DNA of 64,000 bases from Variovorax sp. OK212 (GTDB lineage Bacteria; Pseudomonadota; Gammaproteobacteria; Burkholderiales; Burkholderiaceae_C): contig NZ_FOLP01000005.1 of NCBI RefSeq assembly GCF_900112425.1, positions 248,001 to 312,000 of the forward strand, given 5' to 3'. This document shows positions 9,927 through 19,162 of this stretch, in pieces (positions within the stretch are counted from its first letter, which is position 1; every line of letters begins with the position of its first letter). A program made the position numbers and the translations under genes. Below the pieces are notes generated by a model. It ran no database searches. It was not told where the DNA came from and was given only the letters and a program-made list of their open reading frames with translations.

Positions 9927-9939
9927 GGGGAAGGGCGCC

Positions 9940-10266
9940 TCAGCCGTGGCCGACGAAGGTCTTGCCCTCGTCCAGCGTGTAGGTCGGGGTGTAGTCGCTG
10001 TCGAGGTTGTGCGTGTGGATGTGCGCGCCGGCCTCGACCGGTGTGCGCAGGCTGCCGATGACGGCGTCGTACTTCAGCACCTTGGCGCCGGCCGCGATGG
10101 CATGGCGCGCGAGCTTGTGGCCCAGGCCGATGTCCTTCGCGAGCGCGACGGGGCCGCCTTCGAGCCGCACCACGGTGCCGGCGGCCAGGTGGGTGCAGGC
10201 GATCAGGCAGTTGTCGGCGGGCGAGAGCAGCACCAGCCGGGCGTCGATGGTTTGAGCGGTCGGCAT
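9940..10266 (-). CDS. UxaA-family dehydratase/lyase, small SAF-domain subunit
   Basis: A 108-residue SAF-domain protein corresponding to the N-terminal domain of altronate dehydratase. Recognisable parts are LSPADNCLIACTHLAAGTVV, the DIGLGHKLARHAIAAGAKVLKYDAVIG core, and the family end motif AGAHIHTHNL (with the His-rich HIHTHN likely at the active site). It sits 7 bases after the RraA-like gene and 13 bases before the large subunit, so the three are surely co-expressed. A split SAF/catalytic pair occurs in sulfolactate sulfo-lyase and in several sugar-acid dehydratases. Confidence 0.86.
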   Translation of the reverse strand: MPTAQTIDARLVLLSPADNCLIACTHLAAGTVVRLEGGPVALAKDIGLGHKLARHAIAAGAKVLKYDAVIGSLRTPVEAGAHIHTHNLDSDYTPTYTLDEGKTFVGHG

Positions 10267-10273
10267 CCGGCGC

Positions 10274-10930
10274 TCAGAACTTGCGGTACTTCAGGTAGGC
10301 CTCTTGCGGGTCGGTGCCCGCGAGGATGGCGCTGCGCACGAGGTTCTCGCGGCCCATCATGTGTTCGGCCTCGGTGATGACGGCGTCGGCTTGCGCCAGC
10401 GGCAGGCAGATCACGCCGTCGGTGTCGGCCAGCAGCAGGTCGCCGGGGTTCACGGTGACCTCGCCGATGCGCACCGGCACGTCCATCGCGTCGGGCAGCC
10501 AGTAGCCCACGATGTCGCGCGGCGTGAAGTAGCGGTGCCACACCTGGAAGCCCTGCCGCAGGATGAATTCGGCGTCGCGCACGCCGCCGTCGGCGATCAC
10601 GCCCAGCACGCCCTTGCGGCCCAGCGTCTCGGCCGACAGCTCGCCCATGTGCGACACGGTGGAGTCGTTGGGCTGGATCACGGCGATGTGGCCGGGCTTG
10701 GCGCGCGACAGGAATCCTGTCCACGCCATCAGCGTCTCGTGCGGATCGGCCGTGGGGTCGACGCGCCCGTTCACGGTGAAGGCCGGGCCGCACAGCTTCT
10801 GGCCGGCGATCAGCGGGCGCAGCGTGGGCGGCAGCGTGAAGTCGCGCATGCCCGCGGCACGCATCACGTCGTGAAGGATGCCGGAGTAGCAGGCTTGCAG
10901 GCGGGCGAGCAGTGCGGGATCGTGGGGCAT
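10274..10930 (-). CDS. RraA-family protein, probably a 2-keto acid aldolase
   Basis: A 218-residue member of the RraA/HMG-aldolase family. In the enzymatic branch, divalent metal-dependent cleavage of 4-hydroxy-4-methyl-2-oxoglutarate or decarboxylation of oxaloacetate occurs; in E. coli RraA the fold inhibits RNase E. The conserved active-site stretch LGVIADGGVRD (about residues 112-122) holds the Arg-Asp pair expected in active aldolases, which argues for an enzyme rather than an RNase regulator. GELSAET upstream fits the metal/substrate region. It is first in the catabolic operon, so cleavage of a keto-acid product from the dehydratases would make sense. Confidence 0.87.
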   Translation of the reverse strand: MPHDPALLARLQACYSGILHDVMRAAGMRDFTLPPTLRPLIAGQKLCGPAFTVNGRVDPTADPHETLMAWTGFLSRAKPGHIAVIQPNDSTVSHMGELSAETLGRKGVLGVIADGGVRDAEFILRQGFQVWHRYFTPRDIVGYWLPDAMDVPVRIGEVTVNPGDLLLADTDGVICLPLAQADAVITEAEHMMGRENLVRSAILAGTDPQEAYLKYRKF

Positions 10931-10949
10931 GGTGAATCTCGTTTTCTTA

Positions 10950-10968
10950 GGTAAAACTAGTTTTCACC
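10950..10968. promoter_or_regulatory. Palindrome at the rraA-like promoter
   Basis: A perfect 12-base palindrome, AAAACTAGTTTT (10953-10964), is flanked by GGT and CACC, giving an almost symmetric 19-base site 20 bases upstream of the rraA-like start codon. A candidate operator, possibly for the IclR regulator encoded by the divergent unit. Confidence 0.4.
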
Positions 10969-11094
10969 ATTGAGATTAACGGGAGGGCTTTGAATGGAAG
11001 CTGGGGTTTGCGCGAATTCGAGGGTAATCACTCATCCCCATGCGGGCATCCACGGGTTTTTGAGGAGCAGCTAGCGTCTGGCGGTCGCGTATAT

Positions 11095-11116
11095 TTAATT
11101 TCATCAGTGAAATTAA
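11095..11116. promoter_or_regulatory. Perfect inverted repeat in the divergent promoter region
   Basis: Nine-base arms TTAATTTCA (11095-11103) and TGAAATTAA (11108-11116) flank the four bases TCAG. The site is AT-rich in a GC-rich genome and lies 56 bases upstream of the SDR start codon. It is a strong candidate operator for the linked IclR-family regulator. Confidence 0.5.
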
Positions 11117-11171
11117 TATTTCACATGTGCGAATCAACACCCGGCAAACACCCCTGAAGGACACCGCTCCA

Positions 11172-11942
11172 ATGACATCCCGCGTTCAAGGAAAGAACAC
11201 CCTCGTCACCGCCGCCGGCAAGGGCATCGGCCGGGCCAGCGCACTGGCGCTGGCGCGCGAAGGCGCCAACGTGTGGGCCACCGACGTGGACGAGGCGGCG
11301 CTGGCCGAACTGGCGGCGCTGGCCCGCGAAGAAGGCCTTTCGGGCCTGAAGACGGCCACGCTCAACGTGCGCGACAGCGCCGCGCTGCAGGCCTTCGCGC
11401 TGACCGCAGGGCGGCTCGACGTGCTCTTCAACTGCGCCGGCTTCGTGCACAGCGGCAACATCCTGGCCTGCGAGGAAGCCGACTGGGACTTCAGCATGGA
11501 CCTCAACGTGAAGTCGATGTACCGCACCATCCGCGCCTTCCTGCCCGCGATGCTCGAGCGCGGCGGCTCGATCATCAACATGGCCTCGGCCGCGTCGAGC
11601 GTGAAGGGCGTGCCCAACCGCTTCGTCTACGGCGCGTCGAAGGCGGCCGTCATCGGGCTGACCAAGGCGGTGGCGGCCGACTTCATCCAGCAGGGCGTGC
11701 GCTGCAATGCCATCTGCCCCGGCACGGTGGAATCGCCCTCGCTGCGCGACCGCATCGCGGCGCAGGCCGAGCAGGCCGGCGCCGACGAGGCCACCGTGCG
11801 CGCCGCGTTCGTGGCGCGCCAGCCGCTCGGGCGCGTCGGCAAGCCCGAGGAGATCGCGGCGCTGGTGGTGTACCTGGCGTCCGACGAATCGGCCTTCACC
11901 ACCGGCGCGATCCATATGATCGACGGTGGATGGTCGAACTGA
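11172..11942 (+). CDS. SDR-family dehydrogenase (BDH2 / 2-keto-3-deoxy-fuconate dehydrogenase-like)
   Basis: A 256-residue NAD(P)-dependent short-chain dehydrogenase. The cofactor motif is TAAGKGIGRA near residue 12, followed by an Asp-containing second strand (WATDVD) that favours NAD(H). The catalytic set is FNCAG, Ser in NMASAAS, and Tyr-x-x-x-Lys in VYGASKAAV. The overall sequence resembles human BDH2 and bacterial 2-keto-3-deoxy-L-fuconate dehydrogenases, so oxidation of a 3-deoxy-2-keto sugar acid is the best guess. ATG 11172 follows AAGGA at a 10-base spacing; an in-frame upstream start is less likely. It is divergent from the rraA-like operon and 10 bases before the IclR gene. Confidence 0.9.
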   Translation: MTSRVQGKNTLVTAAGKGIGRASALALAREGANVWATDVDEAALAELAALAREEGLSGLKTATLNVRDSAALQAFALTAGRLDVLFNCAGFVHSGNILACEEADWDFSMDLNVKSMYRTIRAFLPAMLERGGSIINMASAASSVKGVPNRFVYGASKAAVIGLTKAVAADFIQQGVRCNAICPGTVESPSLRDRIAAQAEQAGADEATVRAAFVARQPLGRVGKPEEIAALVVYLASDESAFTTGAIHMIDGGWSN

Positions 11943-11952
11943 GCAGGGAACA

Positions 11953-12816
11953 ATGAAGCAAGCACCAGCGCCGGAAGAACAACAAGGCCAGGGCCAGAGC
12001 ACGGGCCCGGAGGCCGAAGCCGCGCCGGAAGGCGAGGGCGCGCTGCGCTATGCCGCACCGGCGCTGGAGAAGGGGCTGGACATCCTGGAGGCGCTGGCCG
12101 ACAGCCCCACGGGCTACACGCTCAACGAGCTGGCGCAGAAGGTGGGGCGCAAGGTCAGCGAGATCTTCCGCATGGCCGTGACCCTGCAGCGGCGCGGCTA
12201 CGTGCAGGTCGACGAGAACGACCGCTACACGCTCACGCTGCGCATGTTCGAGCTGGCGCACCGCCAGCAGCCGCTGAAAAGCCTGGTGAGCGCCGCGCTG
12301 CCGCTGCTGCGCGAGCTGGCCAACCGGGCGCGCCAGTCGTGCCACCTGACCATGTACCAGGGCGGGCGCGTGGTCGTCATCGCGCAGGTCGAGAGCCCGG
12401 AGCGCTGGTCGTTCGGGCTCAAGGTGGGCGTTGTGATGGGGCTCACGGACACCTCGTCGGGCCACGTGCTGCTGGCGTTTCGCGACGAGATCGACCGCGC
12501 GCGCATGCTGCGCGCCCACAGCAACGTGGAAGGCGAGCTCGACATGGACCCGGGCGAGCTGTTCGCCATTCTTCAGGAGGTGCGTGCGCGCGGCTACTCG
12601 GCCATGCCGAGCCAGCAGACCCGCGGCATCACCAACATCGCGTTCCCGGTGATGGGCGCGGCCGACCACGTGATTGCGTCGATCAACGTGCCGTACATCG
12701 AGCGCATCGACCAGAAGTCGGCGCCCGACGTGGTGCAGGTGCGCGGCATCGTCGGCAACATCGCCGCGCGGCTGTCGGCGCTGATGGGGGCGAGCGGGTA
12801 CAACGACAACGAGTAG
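11953..12816 (+). CDS. IclR-family transcriptional regulator
   Basis: A 287-residue regulator. After an unusual Pro/Glu/Gln-rich N-terminal tail of about 35 residues comes the winged helix (ALEKGLDILEALADSPTGYTLNELAQKVGRKVSEIFRM, seen as YTLNELAQKVGRKVSEIFRM). A linker helix and the GAF-like effector domain follow (CHLTMYQGGRVVVIAQVES ... TSSGHVLLAF ... RGYSAMPSQQTRGITNIAFPV). IclR proteins usually control a neighbouring catabolic operon and sense a pathway metabolite. It follows the SDR gene by 10 bases, and two palindromes lie in the divergent promoter region, so it probably controls both units. Confidence 0.93.
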   Translation: MKQAPAPEEQQGQGQSTGPEAEAAPEGEGALRYAAPALEKGLDILEALADSPTGYTLNELAQKVGRKVSEIFRMAVTLQRRGYVQVDENDRYTLTLRMFELAHRQQPLKSLVSAALPLLRELANRARQSCHLTMYQGGRVVVIAQVESPERWSFGLKVGVVMGLTDTSSGHVLLAFRDEIDRARMLRAHSNVEGELDMDPGELFAILQEVRARGYSAMPSQQTRGITNIAFPVMGAADHVIASINVPYIERIDQKSAPDVVQVRGIVGNIAARLSALMGASGYNDNE

Positions 12817-12849
12817 GGCGCCCGCCTTTCCACCGATTTGCTGCCGATG

Positions 12850-13287
12850 TCAGTCGGCTTCGGGGATGTCGCCGACAGGCGCTGTGCAGCTCTTCTGGGC
12901 CGAGACGTCGCGAACGTTCTTCTGTACCGCCACGGCACCGAAGAGGCTCAGCAGGAACGCCATGGCGTAGAAACCTTTTTCGCTGTTCGCGAGCGTCGCG
13001 TTGAACAGGCCGACGGCCAGCAGCCCGATGGCCAGCAGCAGCGAGACCCAGCACAGGTTGAAGTAGATGCCCGTCACGGGCGTGCCCTCGAGCCGGTCGC
13101 GCACGCTCTTTTGCAATGACACGGCGGCGAAGAGGCCGTACATCAGCAGGGTGAAGTAGTAGCCTTTTTCGTTGAGCAGCATCGTGGCGTTCCACAGCCC
13201 GATCAGGTAAACGACGGCGCCTGCGAGCAGTGCGGCCCATGACGCCGCGACAAATGCGCCCGTGGGCTTTTGAAACCTGTGGTCCAT
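12850..13287 (-). CDS. YiaA/YiaB-type inner membrane protein
   Basis: A 145-residue protein with four predicted transmembrane helices arranged as two similar halves: WNATMLLNEKGYYFTLLMYGLFAAVSLQKSVRD and FNATLANSEKGFYAMAFLLSLFGAVAVQKNVRD (the shared core is NxxxxxxEKGxY). This is the two-helix YiaAB domain, here duplicated; its function is unknown. GGGAGG lies 8 bases upstream of the ATG at 13287, a strong ribosome site, so I rejected the longer frame. It is convergent with iclR. Confidence 0.86.
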   Translation of the reverse strand: MDHRFQKPTGAFVAASWAALLAGAVVYLIGLWNATMLLNEKGYYFTLLMYGLFAAVSLQKSVRDRLEGTPVTGIYFNLCWVSLLLAIGLLAVGLFNATLANSEKGFYAMAFLLSLFGAVAVQKNVRDVSAQKSCTAPVGDIPEAD

Positions 13288-13479
13288 TGAAATTCCTCCC
13301 TTTGTGTTTGTGGACCGCGATTTTGGTGGGCCGGGCCGATGGCATGATTCAACGCGTTCGGTGCCATGCGGCACTTCTTCGCATTCGCCGAATTTTTCAG
13401 CGCCAGTCCGCGACGACCCGAAGGGAATTCGAAGGAGTGGCGCGGAATTCACCTAATAAATCAGTTGGAGGAGCCCCGC

Positions 13480-14214
13480 ATGTCTACAGATCCCACCGGC
13501 CAACCGTCCCTCGTTCGCACCGGCGCCAAGGCTGGACTGGCGTTTGCCGGTTCGGTCATCAAGGGCGGCCTGCTCGGCGTGATCCTGGGCGGCGGCGTTT
13601 TCTTCTTCTACCTGAGCCAGCTGAACGGGCCGGGCAATGTCGCCGCGCGCGCCGGAGGGGCCGGCGCCATCGTGGCGCTGATCACCACGCCCGCTGTGCT
13701 GGTGGCCGTGTTGCTGCTGCTGTTCGTCGTGGTCTACGTGATGCTCGGCGTGGCGCAGGGGCGTGCACGTGCCATGCAGCATCTGGTGGCGGCCCGCGGC
13801 GAGGCGGTGTCGCAGCGCCTGGGCGGGGCGATTGCCGGGCGCATCGAGGCCATGCCGCGCGCGCACGGCACGCTGCACCGCGCGGCCGACTGGCTGTCGG
13901 TCGACGCGCTGACGAAGCAGGTGGCGCCGGTGCTGGGCGAGGGCAGGGCGGTGCGCTCGGTGGTGGGCTTCGTGCTGAACCGCCTGCCGCTGAGCGAGAT
14001 GATGGCCGAATGGCAGGAAAGCCGTGCCGCGCACGGCGAGCCGCTCGTCGCACCCGGCGAAGGCCCGGTGCAGGATGCGGCACTGCGCGCGCTGCTCACG
14101 CGCCGCATCAACGAAACGCTGCAGGAAATGGCCGAGCCCTCGCGCACGCCGCTGTACATCGCGCTGGGCGCGCACGCGGCGCTGCTGGGCGTCGGGCTCT
14201 GGCTGGTGAACTGA
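13480..14214 (+). CDS. Conserved membrane protein of unknown function
   Basis: A 244-residue protein with two N-terminal transmembrane segments (GLLGVILGGGVFFFYLSQL and ITTPAVLVAVLLLLFVVVYVML), a soluble region of about 130 residues rich in Ala, Arg and Glu that is probably helical, and a last hydrophobic segment (LYIALGAHAALLGVGLWLV). I do not recognise a family. GGAGGAG upstream of the ATG at 13480 makes the start secure. It is followed, convergently, by argC. Confidence 0.72.
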   Translation: MSTDPTGQPSLVRTGAKAGLAFAGSVIKGGLLGVILGGGVFFFYLSQLNGPGNVAARAGGAGAIVALITTPAVLVAVLLLLFVVVYVMLGVAQGRARAMQHLVAARGEAVSQRLGGAIAGRIEAMPRAHGTLHRAADWLSVDALTKQVAPVLGEGRAVRSVVGFVLNRLPLSEMMAEWQESRAAHGEPLVAPGEGPVQDAALRALLTRRINETLQEMAEPSRTPLYIALGAHAALLGVGLWLVN

Positions 14215-14242
14215 AAACCTGAAGAAGCTGAAGGGGTGGCGC

Positions 14243-15166
14243 TCAGAGCGCCAGCATCAGCTTCAGGTTCTGCACCGCGGCGCCGCTGGCGCCCTTGCCC
14301 AGGTTGTCCAGGCGGGCGATCACCACGGCGTGGTGGTGGTCCTCGTTGGGGAACACGCGGATCTCGAGGTTGTTGGTGTCGTTGAGCGCCTGGGGCTCGA
14401 GCTTGCCGTCGTCGGTCGGCGGCAGCACCTTCACGAACTGCTCGGGCGTGTTGCTGCGCGCATAGTGCGCGGCCAGAGCGTCCTGCAGGTCGCCGGCCTT
14501 CGGCTTGCCGGGCAGCAGGTCGAGGTGCAGCGGCAACTGCACCAGCATGCCCTGCTTGAAATTGCCCACCGCCGGAATGAAGACCGGGCGGCGGGTGAGG
14601 CCGGTGTAGGCCATGATTTCAGGGATGTGCTTGTGCTTCAGGCCCAGCGCGTAGGTCTCGTACAGGGGCGCCTCGCCCTTTTCGTAGGCCTCGATCATGG
14701 TCCGGCCGCCGCCCGAGTAGCCGCTCACGGAAGGCAGCGAGAGGGGAAAGTCGGCCGGCAGGATGCCCGCGTCGACCAGCGGGCGCACCATGGCGATGGC
14801 GCCGGTGGCGTAGCAGCCGGGGTTGCCCACGCGGTCGGCCTGGGCCACGGCCTGCCAGTGGCCTTCCACCAGTTCGGGGAAACCGAACACCCAGCCCGGG
14901 GCGATGCGGTGCGCCGTGGAGGCGTCGATGATCTTGGGCTTTTTGCCCGGCAGCTGGTCGATGAGCGCCACCGATTCGCGCGCCGCGTCGTCGTGCAGGC
15001 ACAGCACCACCAGGTCGACGCCGGCCATCAGGTCGCGTTTGGCGTTGACGTCCTTTCGCAGCTCGGGCGCGATGCTCACGAGTTCGATCTGCGGCATCGT
15101 CTGGAGCCGCTCGCGAATCTGCAGGCCGGTGGTACCGGCTTCGCCGTCGATGAAAACCTTGGCCAT
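14243..15166 (-). CDS. argC: N-acetyl-gamma-glutamyl-phosphate reductase (type 2)
   Basis: NADPH-dependent reduction of N-acetylglutamyl phosphate to the semialdehyde, third step of arginine synthesis. The 307-residue length and sequence match the shorter type 2 ArgC (MAKVFIDGEAGTTGLQIRERL N-terminus with the nucleotide-binding GEAGTTG). The catalytic Cys is about residue 118 in VGNPGCYATG; VSGYSGGG and HKHIPEI also match the family. The gene stands alone here, as is common for type 2 argC. It is convergent with the preceding membrane-protein gene and divergent from sucC. Confidence 0.96.
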   Translation of the reverse strand: MAKVFIDGEAGTTGLQIRERLQTMPQIELVSIAPELRKDVNAKRDLMAGVDLVVLCLHDDAARESVALIDQLPGKKPKIIDASTAHRIAPGWVFGFPELVEGHWQAVAQADRVGNPGCYATGAIAMVRPLVDAGILPADFPLSLPSVSGYSGGGRTMIEAYEKGEAPLYETYALGLKHKHIPEIMAYTGLTRRPVFIPAVGNFKQGMLVQLPLHLDLLPGKPKAGDLQDALAAHYARSNTPEQFVKVLPPTDDGKLEPQALNDTNNLEIRVFPNEDHHHAVVIARLDNLGKGASGAAVQNLKLMLAL

Positions 15167-15383
15167 GGTGGGATGCTCGCTGTGAATCCGGGGGGGGTGT
15201 CTAGAAGAAAGTACGTATTGACCGCAACCCCACGTACAGTATTGGTGCGGCGCACCATGATACAGTCCGCGGTTGTTCGCCGCCCCCAGCCGTCAGGCTG
15301 CCGTCGCCCGCGAGCAACAGAGCAGAAACACTCTCAGCCCAGATCTCCCGTTCTCAACCTCCTCCTTCCGAGAGACATCCCTC

Positions 15384-16550
<1,167 letters not shown>

Positions 16551-16560
16551 GGAAAAAGTC

Positions 16561-17454
16561 ATGTCGATCTACATCAACAAAGACACCAAAGTCATCACCC
16601 AAGGCATCACCGGCAAGACCGGCCAGTTCCACACGGAAAAGTGCCAGGAATACGCGAACGGCAAGAACGCCTTCGTGGCGGGCGTGAACCCGAAGAAGGC
16701 CGGCGAGTCGATCTTCAACATCCCGATCTTCGGTTCGGTGAAGGAAGCCGCTTCGCAAACCGGCGCCACCGTGTCGGTGATCTACGTGCCGCCGGCAGGC
16801 GCCGCAGCCGCGATCTGGGAAGCCGTCGAAGCCGACTTGGATCTGGCGATCTGCATCACCGAAGGCATCCCGGTTCGCGACATGCTCGAAGTGCGCAACA
16901 AGATGAAGGCCAAGGAAGCGGCCGGCGGCAAGAAGACCCTGCTGCTGGGCCCGAACTGCCCCGGCCTGATCACGCCCGACGAAATCAAGATCGGCATCAT
17001 GCCCGGCCACATCCACCGCAAGGGCCGCATCGGCGTGGTCTCGCGCTCGGGCACGCTGACGTACGAAGCCGTGGCTCAACTGACGGAAATCGGCCTGGGC
17101 CAATCGTCGGCAGTCGGCATCGGCGGCGACCCGATCAACGGTCTGAAGCACATCGACGTGATGAAGGCCTTCAACGACGATCCGGACACCGACGCGGTCA
17201 TCATGATCGGCGAAATCGGCGGCCCCGACGAGGCTGACGCAGCCCGCTGGTGCAAGGAACACATGAAGAAGCCGGTCGTCGGCTTCATCGCCGGTGTCAC
17301 CGCCCCTCCCGGCAAGCGCATGGGCCACGCCGGCGCGCTGATCTCGGGCGGTGCCGACACGGCCGACGCCAAGCTCGCCATCATGGAAGAGTGCGGCTTC
17401 ACCGTGACGCGCAACTTCTCGGAACTGGCCAAGCTGCTCAAGGGCAAGCTGTAA
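16561..17454 (+). CDS. sucD: Succinate-CoA ligase, alpha subunit
   Basis: CoA-binding and phospho-histidine subunit of succinyl-CoA synthetase, 297 residues. The N-terminal CoA-binding Rossmann domain starts MSIYINKDTKVITQGITGKTG, the phosphorylated His lies in GHAGALISGG, and GPNCPGLITP is also conserved. The 10-base gap to sucC and a GGAAA ribosome site show an operon. A strong intrinsic terminator lies about 60 bases beyond the stop. Confidence 0.99.
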   Translation: MSIYINKDTKVITQGITGKTGQFHTEKCQEYANGKNAFVAGVNPKKAGESIFNIPIFGSVKEAASQTGATVSVIYVPPAGAAAAIWEAVEADLDLAICITEGIPVRDMLEVRNKMKAKEAAGGKKTLLLGPNCPGLITPDEIKIGIMPGHIHRKGRIGVVSRSGTLTYEAVAQLTEIGLGQSSAVGIGGDPINGLKHIDVMKAFNDDPDTDAVIMIGEIGGPDEADAARWCKEHMKKPVVGFIAGVTAPPGKRMGHAGALISGGADTADAKLAIMEECGFTVTRNFSELAKLLKGKL

Positions 17455-17511
17455 GAATCGGCTTCACGACACCGGCCGCAGAGCCGGGTCATGAGAGGAC
17501 CACGCAGAAAT

Positions 17512-17547
17512 AAAAAAGCGCCCGCACTGGATTGCGGGCGCTTTTTT
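17512..17547 (+). terminator. Intrinsic terminator after sucCD
   Basis: The stem AAGCGCCCGCA / TGCGGGCGCTT around a six-base loop (CTGGAT) is followed by a run of T and preceded by a run of A, so it can work on both strands. It ends 27 bases before the terC start, so terC needs its own promoter or read-through. Confidence 0.9.
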
Positions 17548-17574
17548 CAAATAAAACACAGTGGGATCAGAGAC

Positions 17575-18258
17575 ATGGAACTCCTTCAAAGCACAGATTT
17601 CTGGATAGGTCTGCTCAAGATCGTCTGGATCAACATCATCCTGTCGGGCGACAACGCCGTCGTGATCGCCATGGCGGCGCGATCGCTGCCGCCCGCGCAA
17701 CAGAAAAAAGCCGTCATGTTCGGCTCGGGCGCGGCCGTGGTGCTGCGCATCGTGCTCACGGTGGTGGCGGCCAAGCTGCTGGCGCTGCCGTTCCTGCAGG
17801 TCATCGGCGGCCTGCTGCTGCTGTGGATCGGCACGCAACTGCTCAGCGGCGACGACGAAGGCGAAGGCGAATCGAAGGAATACGGCAGCATGATGGTCGC
17901 CGTGCGCACGATCCTGCTGGCCGACCTGGTCATGAGCCTGGACAACGTGATTGCCGTCGCGGCCGCCGCGCAGGGCAGCATGGTCCTGCTGATCCTGGGC
18001 CTGGCGATCAGTATTCCCTTGGTCATTTTCGGCAGCACCCTCATGATCAAGCTCATGGAACGCTTCCCGATCATCGTCATGCTGGGCGCCGCACTGATCG
18101 GCTGGGTCGGCGGCGAGACCATCGTGAGCGACGTGGCACTGCGCGACACCCTCGCGGCCAACCCCTGGTTGCACTACGCGGCAGCTGCCGCCGGTGCTTT
18201 GTTCGTGGTGGCCGTCGGCCGCATGCTGCAACGGCGCGCGCACGCCGCTGCGCACTGA
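17575..18258 (+). CDS. TerC-family integral membrane protein (YjbE-like), copy 1
   Basis: A 227-residue protein with about seven transmembrane helices. It carries the two acidic family motifs NIILSGDNAVVIAMA and DLVMSLDNVIAVAAAA, whose Asp residues are thought to bind metal. Members are linked to manganese export, metal insertion at the Sec translocon and tellurite resistance; the exact role here is open. I chose the ATG at 17575; an upstream frame would read through the terminator. A second, longer TerC paralogue lies at 37086-37832. I looked for the yybP-ykoY manganese riboswitch upstream and did not find it. Confidence 0.9.
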   Translation: MELLQSTDFWIGLLKIVWINIILSGDNAVVIAMAARSLPPAQQKKAVMFGSGAAVVLRIVLTVVAAKLLALPFLQVIGGLLLLWIGTQLLSGDDEGEGESKEYGSMMVAVRTILLADLVMSLDNVIAVAAAAQGSMVLLILGLAISIPLVIFGSTLMIKLMERFPIIVMLGAALIGWVGGETIVSDVALRDTLAANPWLHYAAAAAGALFVVAVGRMLQRRAHAAAH

Positions 18259-18286
18259 GTCACACAGAAGTCGGCGCTAGCAAACC

Positions 18287-19096
18287 ATGGCGAGTGTCGG
18301 CGTTTCCCTGTTCTCCACCCGTCCACCGCTGAGCTGGGAATTCGCCGCCCTGACCGATGTCGGGCGATTGCGTTCGCACAACGAAGACGCCGTCCACGTC
18401 GATTCCGCGCTGGGGCTGGCCCTGCTGGCCGACGGCATGGGCGGCTACAAGGGCGGCGAGGTGGCGAGCGCCATGGCCGTCTCGCTGCTGCACGCCAGCT
18501 TCGGCCGGTGGTTCGCCCAGGCCGGCATGCAGGCGCCGTCCCGCGTGGTCCGGCGCGCGCTGCAGGCCGCCACCGACGAGGCCAACGGCTCCATCCTGCA
18601 CGCCAGCACGACCAACCCCGAGCTCCAGGGCATGGGAACCACGCTGGTGCTGGCGGCGTTCCGGCCGCAGCGCGTGGTGGTCGGCCACATCGGCGATTCG
18701 CGTTGCTACCGCCTGCGCAACAACAAGCTGGAACTGCTCACGCGCGACCATTCGCTGCGCCAGCAACAGCTCGACGCGGGCGCCATCACCGCCGAGGAAG
18801 CGCTGAATTCGCCCACCCGCAACCTCGTGACCCGCGCGGTCGGCGTGGAAGCCCAGGTGTCGCTCGAAATGCACGAGCACAGCGCAAGGCCGGACGATCT
18901 GTATATGCTTTGCTCCGACGGTCTGAGCGAGATGATCACGGATGAGCAGCTTTTCACGCTTCTGATGCACGATGTCGGGCTGCAGAAAAAAGCTTCACTT
19001 TTGGTTGCAATTGCAAACGACAATGGCGGCCGTGACAATATTTCGGTTGTTCTGGCAAGGGCCAGCGTTGAGGAAACTTCCCGCGCGGCCAAGTAG
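18287..19096 (+). CDS. PP2C-type protein serine/threonine phosphatase
   Basis: A 269-residue metal-dependent Ser/Thr phosphatase of the bacterial Stp/PstP type. All signature motifs are present: RSHNEDAVHVD, LLADGMGGYKGGEVAS (two metal-binding Asp), GHIGDSRCYRL, RDHSL, YMLCSDGLSEMI and NGGRDNISVVL. It would dephosphorylate proteins phosphorylated by an STPK kinase, but no such kinase gene is in the window. It lies 28 bases after terC and 66 bases before the FHA gene, which binds phospho-threonine, so the two form one phospho-signalling pair. Confidence 0.93.
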   Translation: MASVGVSLFSTRPPLSWEFAALTDVGRLRSHNEDAVHVDSALGLALLADGMGGYKGGEVASAMAVSLLHASFGRWFAQAGMQAPSRVVRRALQAATDEANGSILHASTTNPELQGMGTTLVLAAFRPQRVVVGHIGDSRCYRLRNNKLELLTRDHSLRQQQLDAGAITAEEALNSPTRNLVTRAVGVEAQVSLEMHEHSARPDDLYMLCSDGLSEMITDEQLFTLLMHDVGLQKKASLLVAIANDNGGRDNISVVLARASVEETSRAAK

Positions 19097-19162
19097 CAAG
19101 CCCGGACGGCACCCCGCCGTCCTGGTCGATTCCGTTCAAGCTTTGCACTCGGAGAGTCGGCA

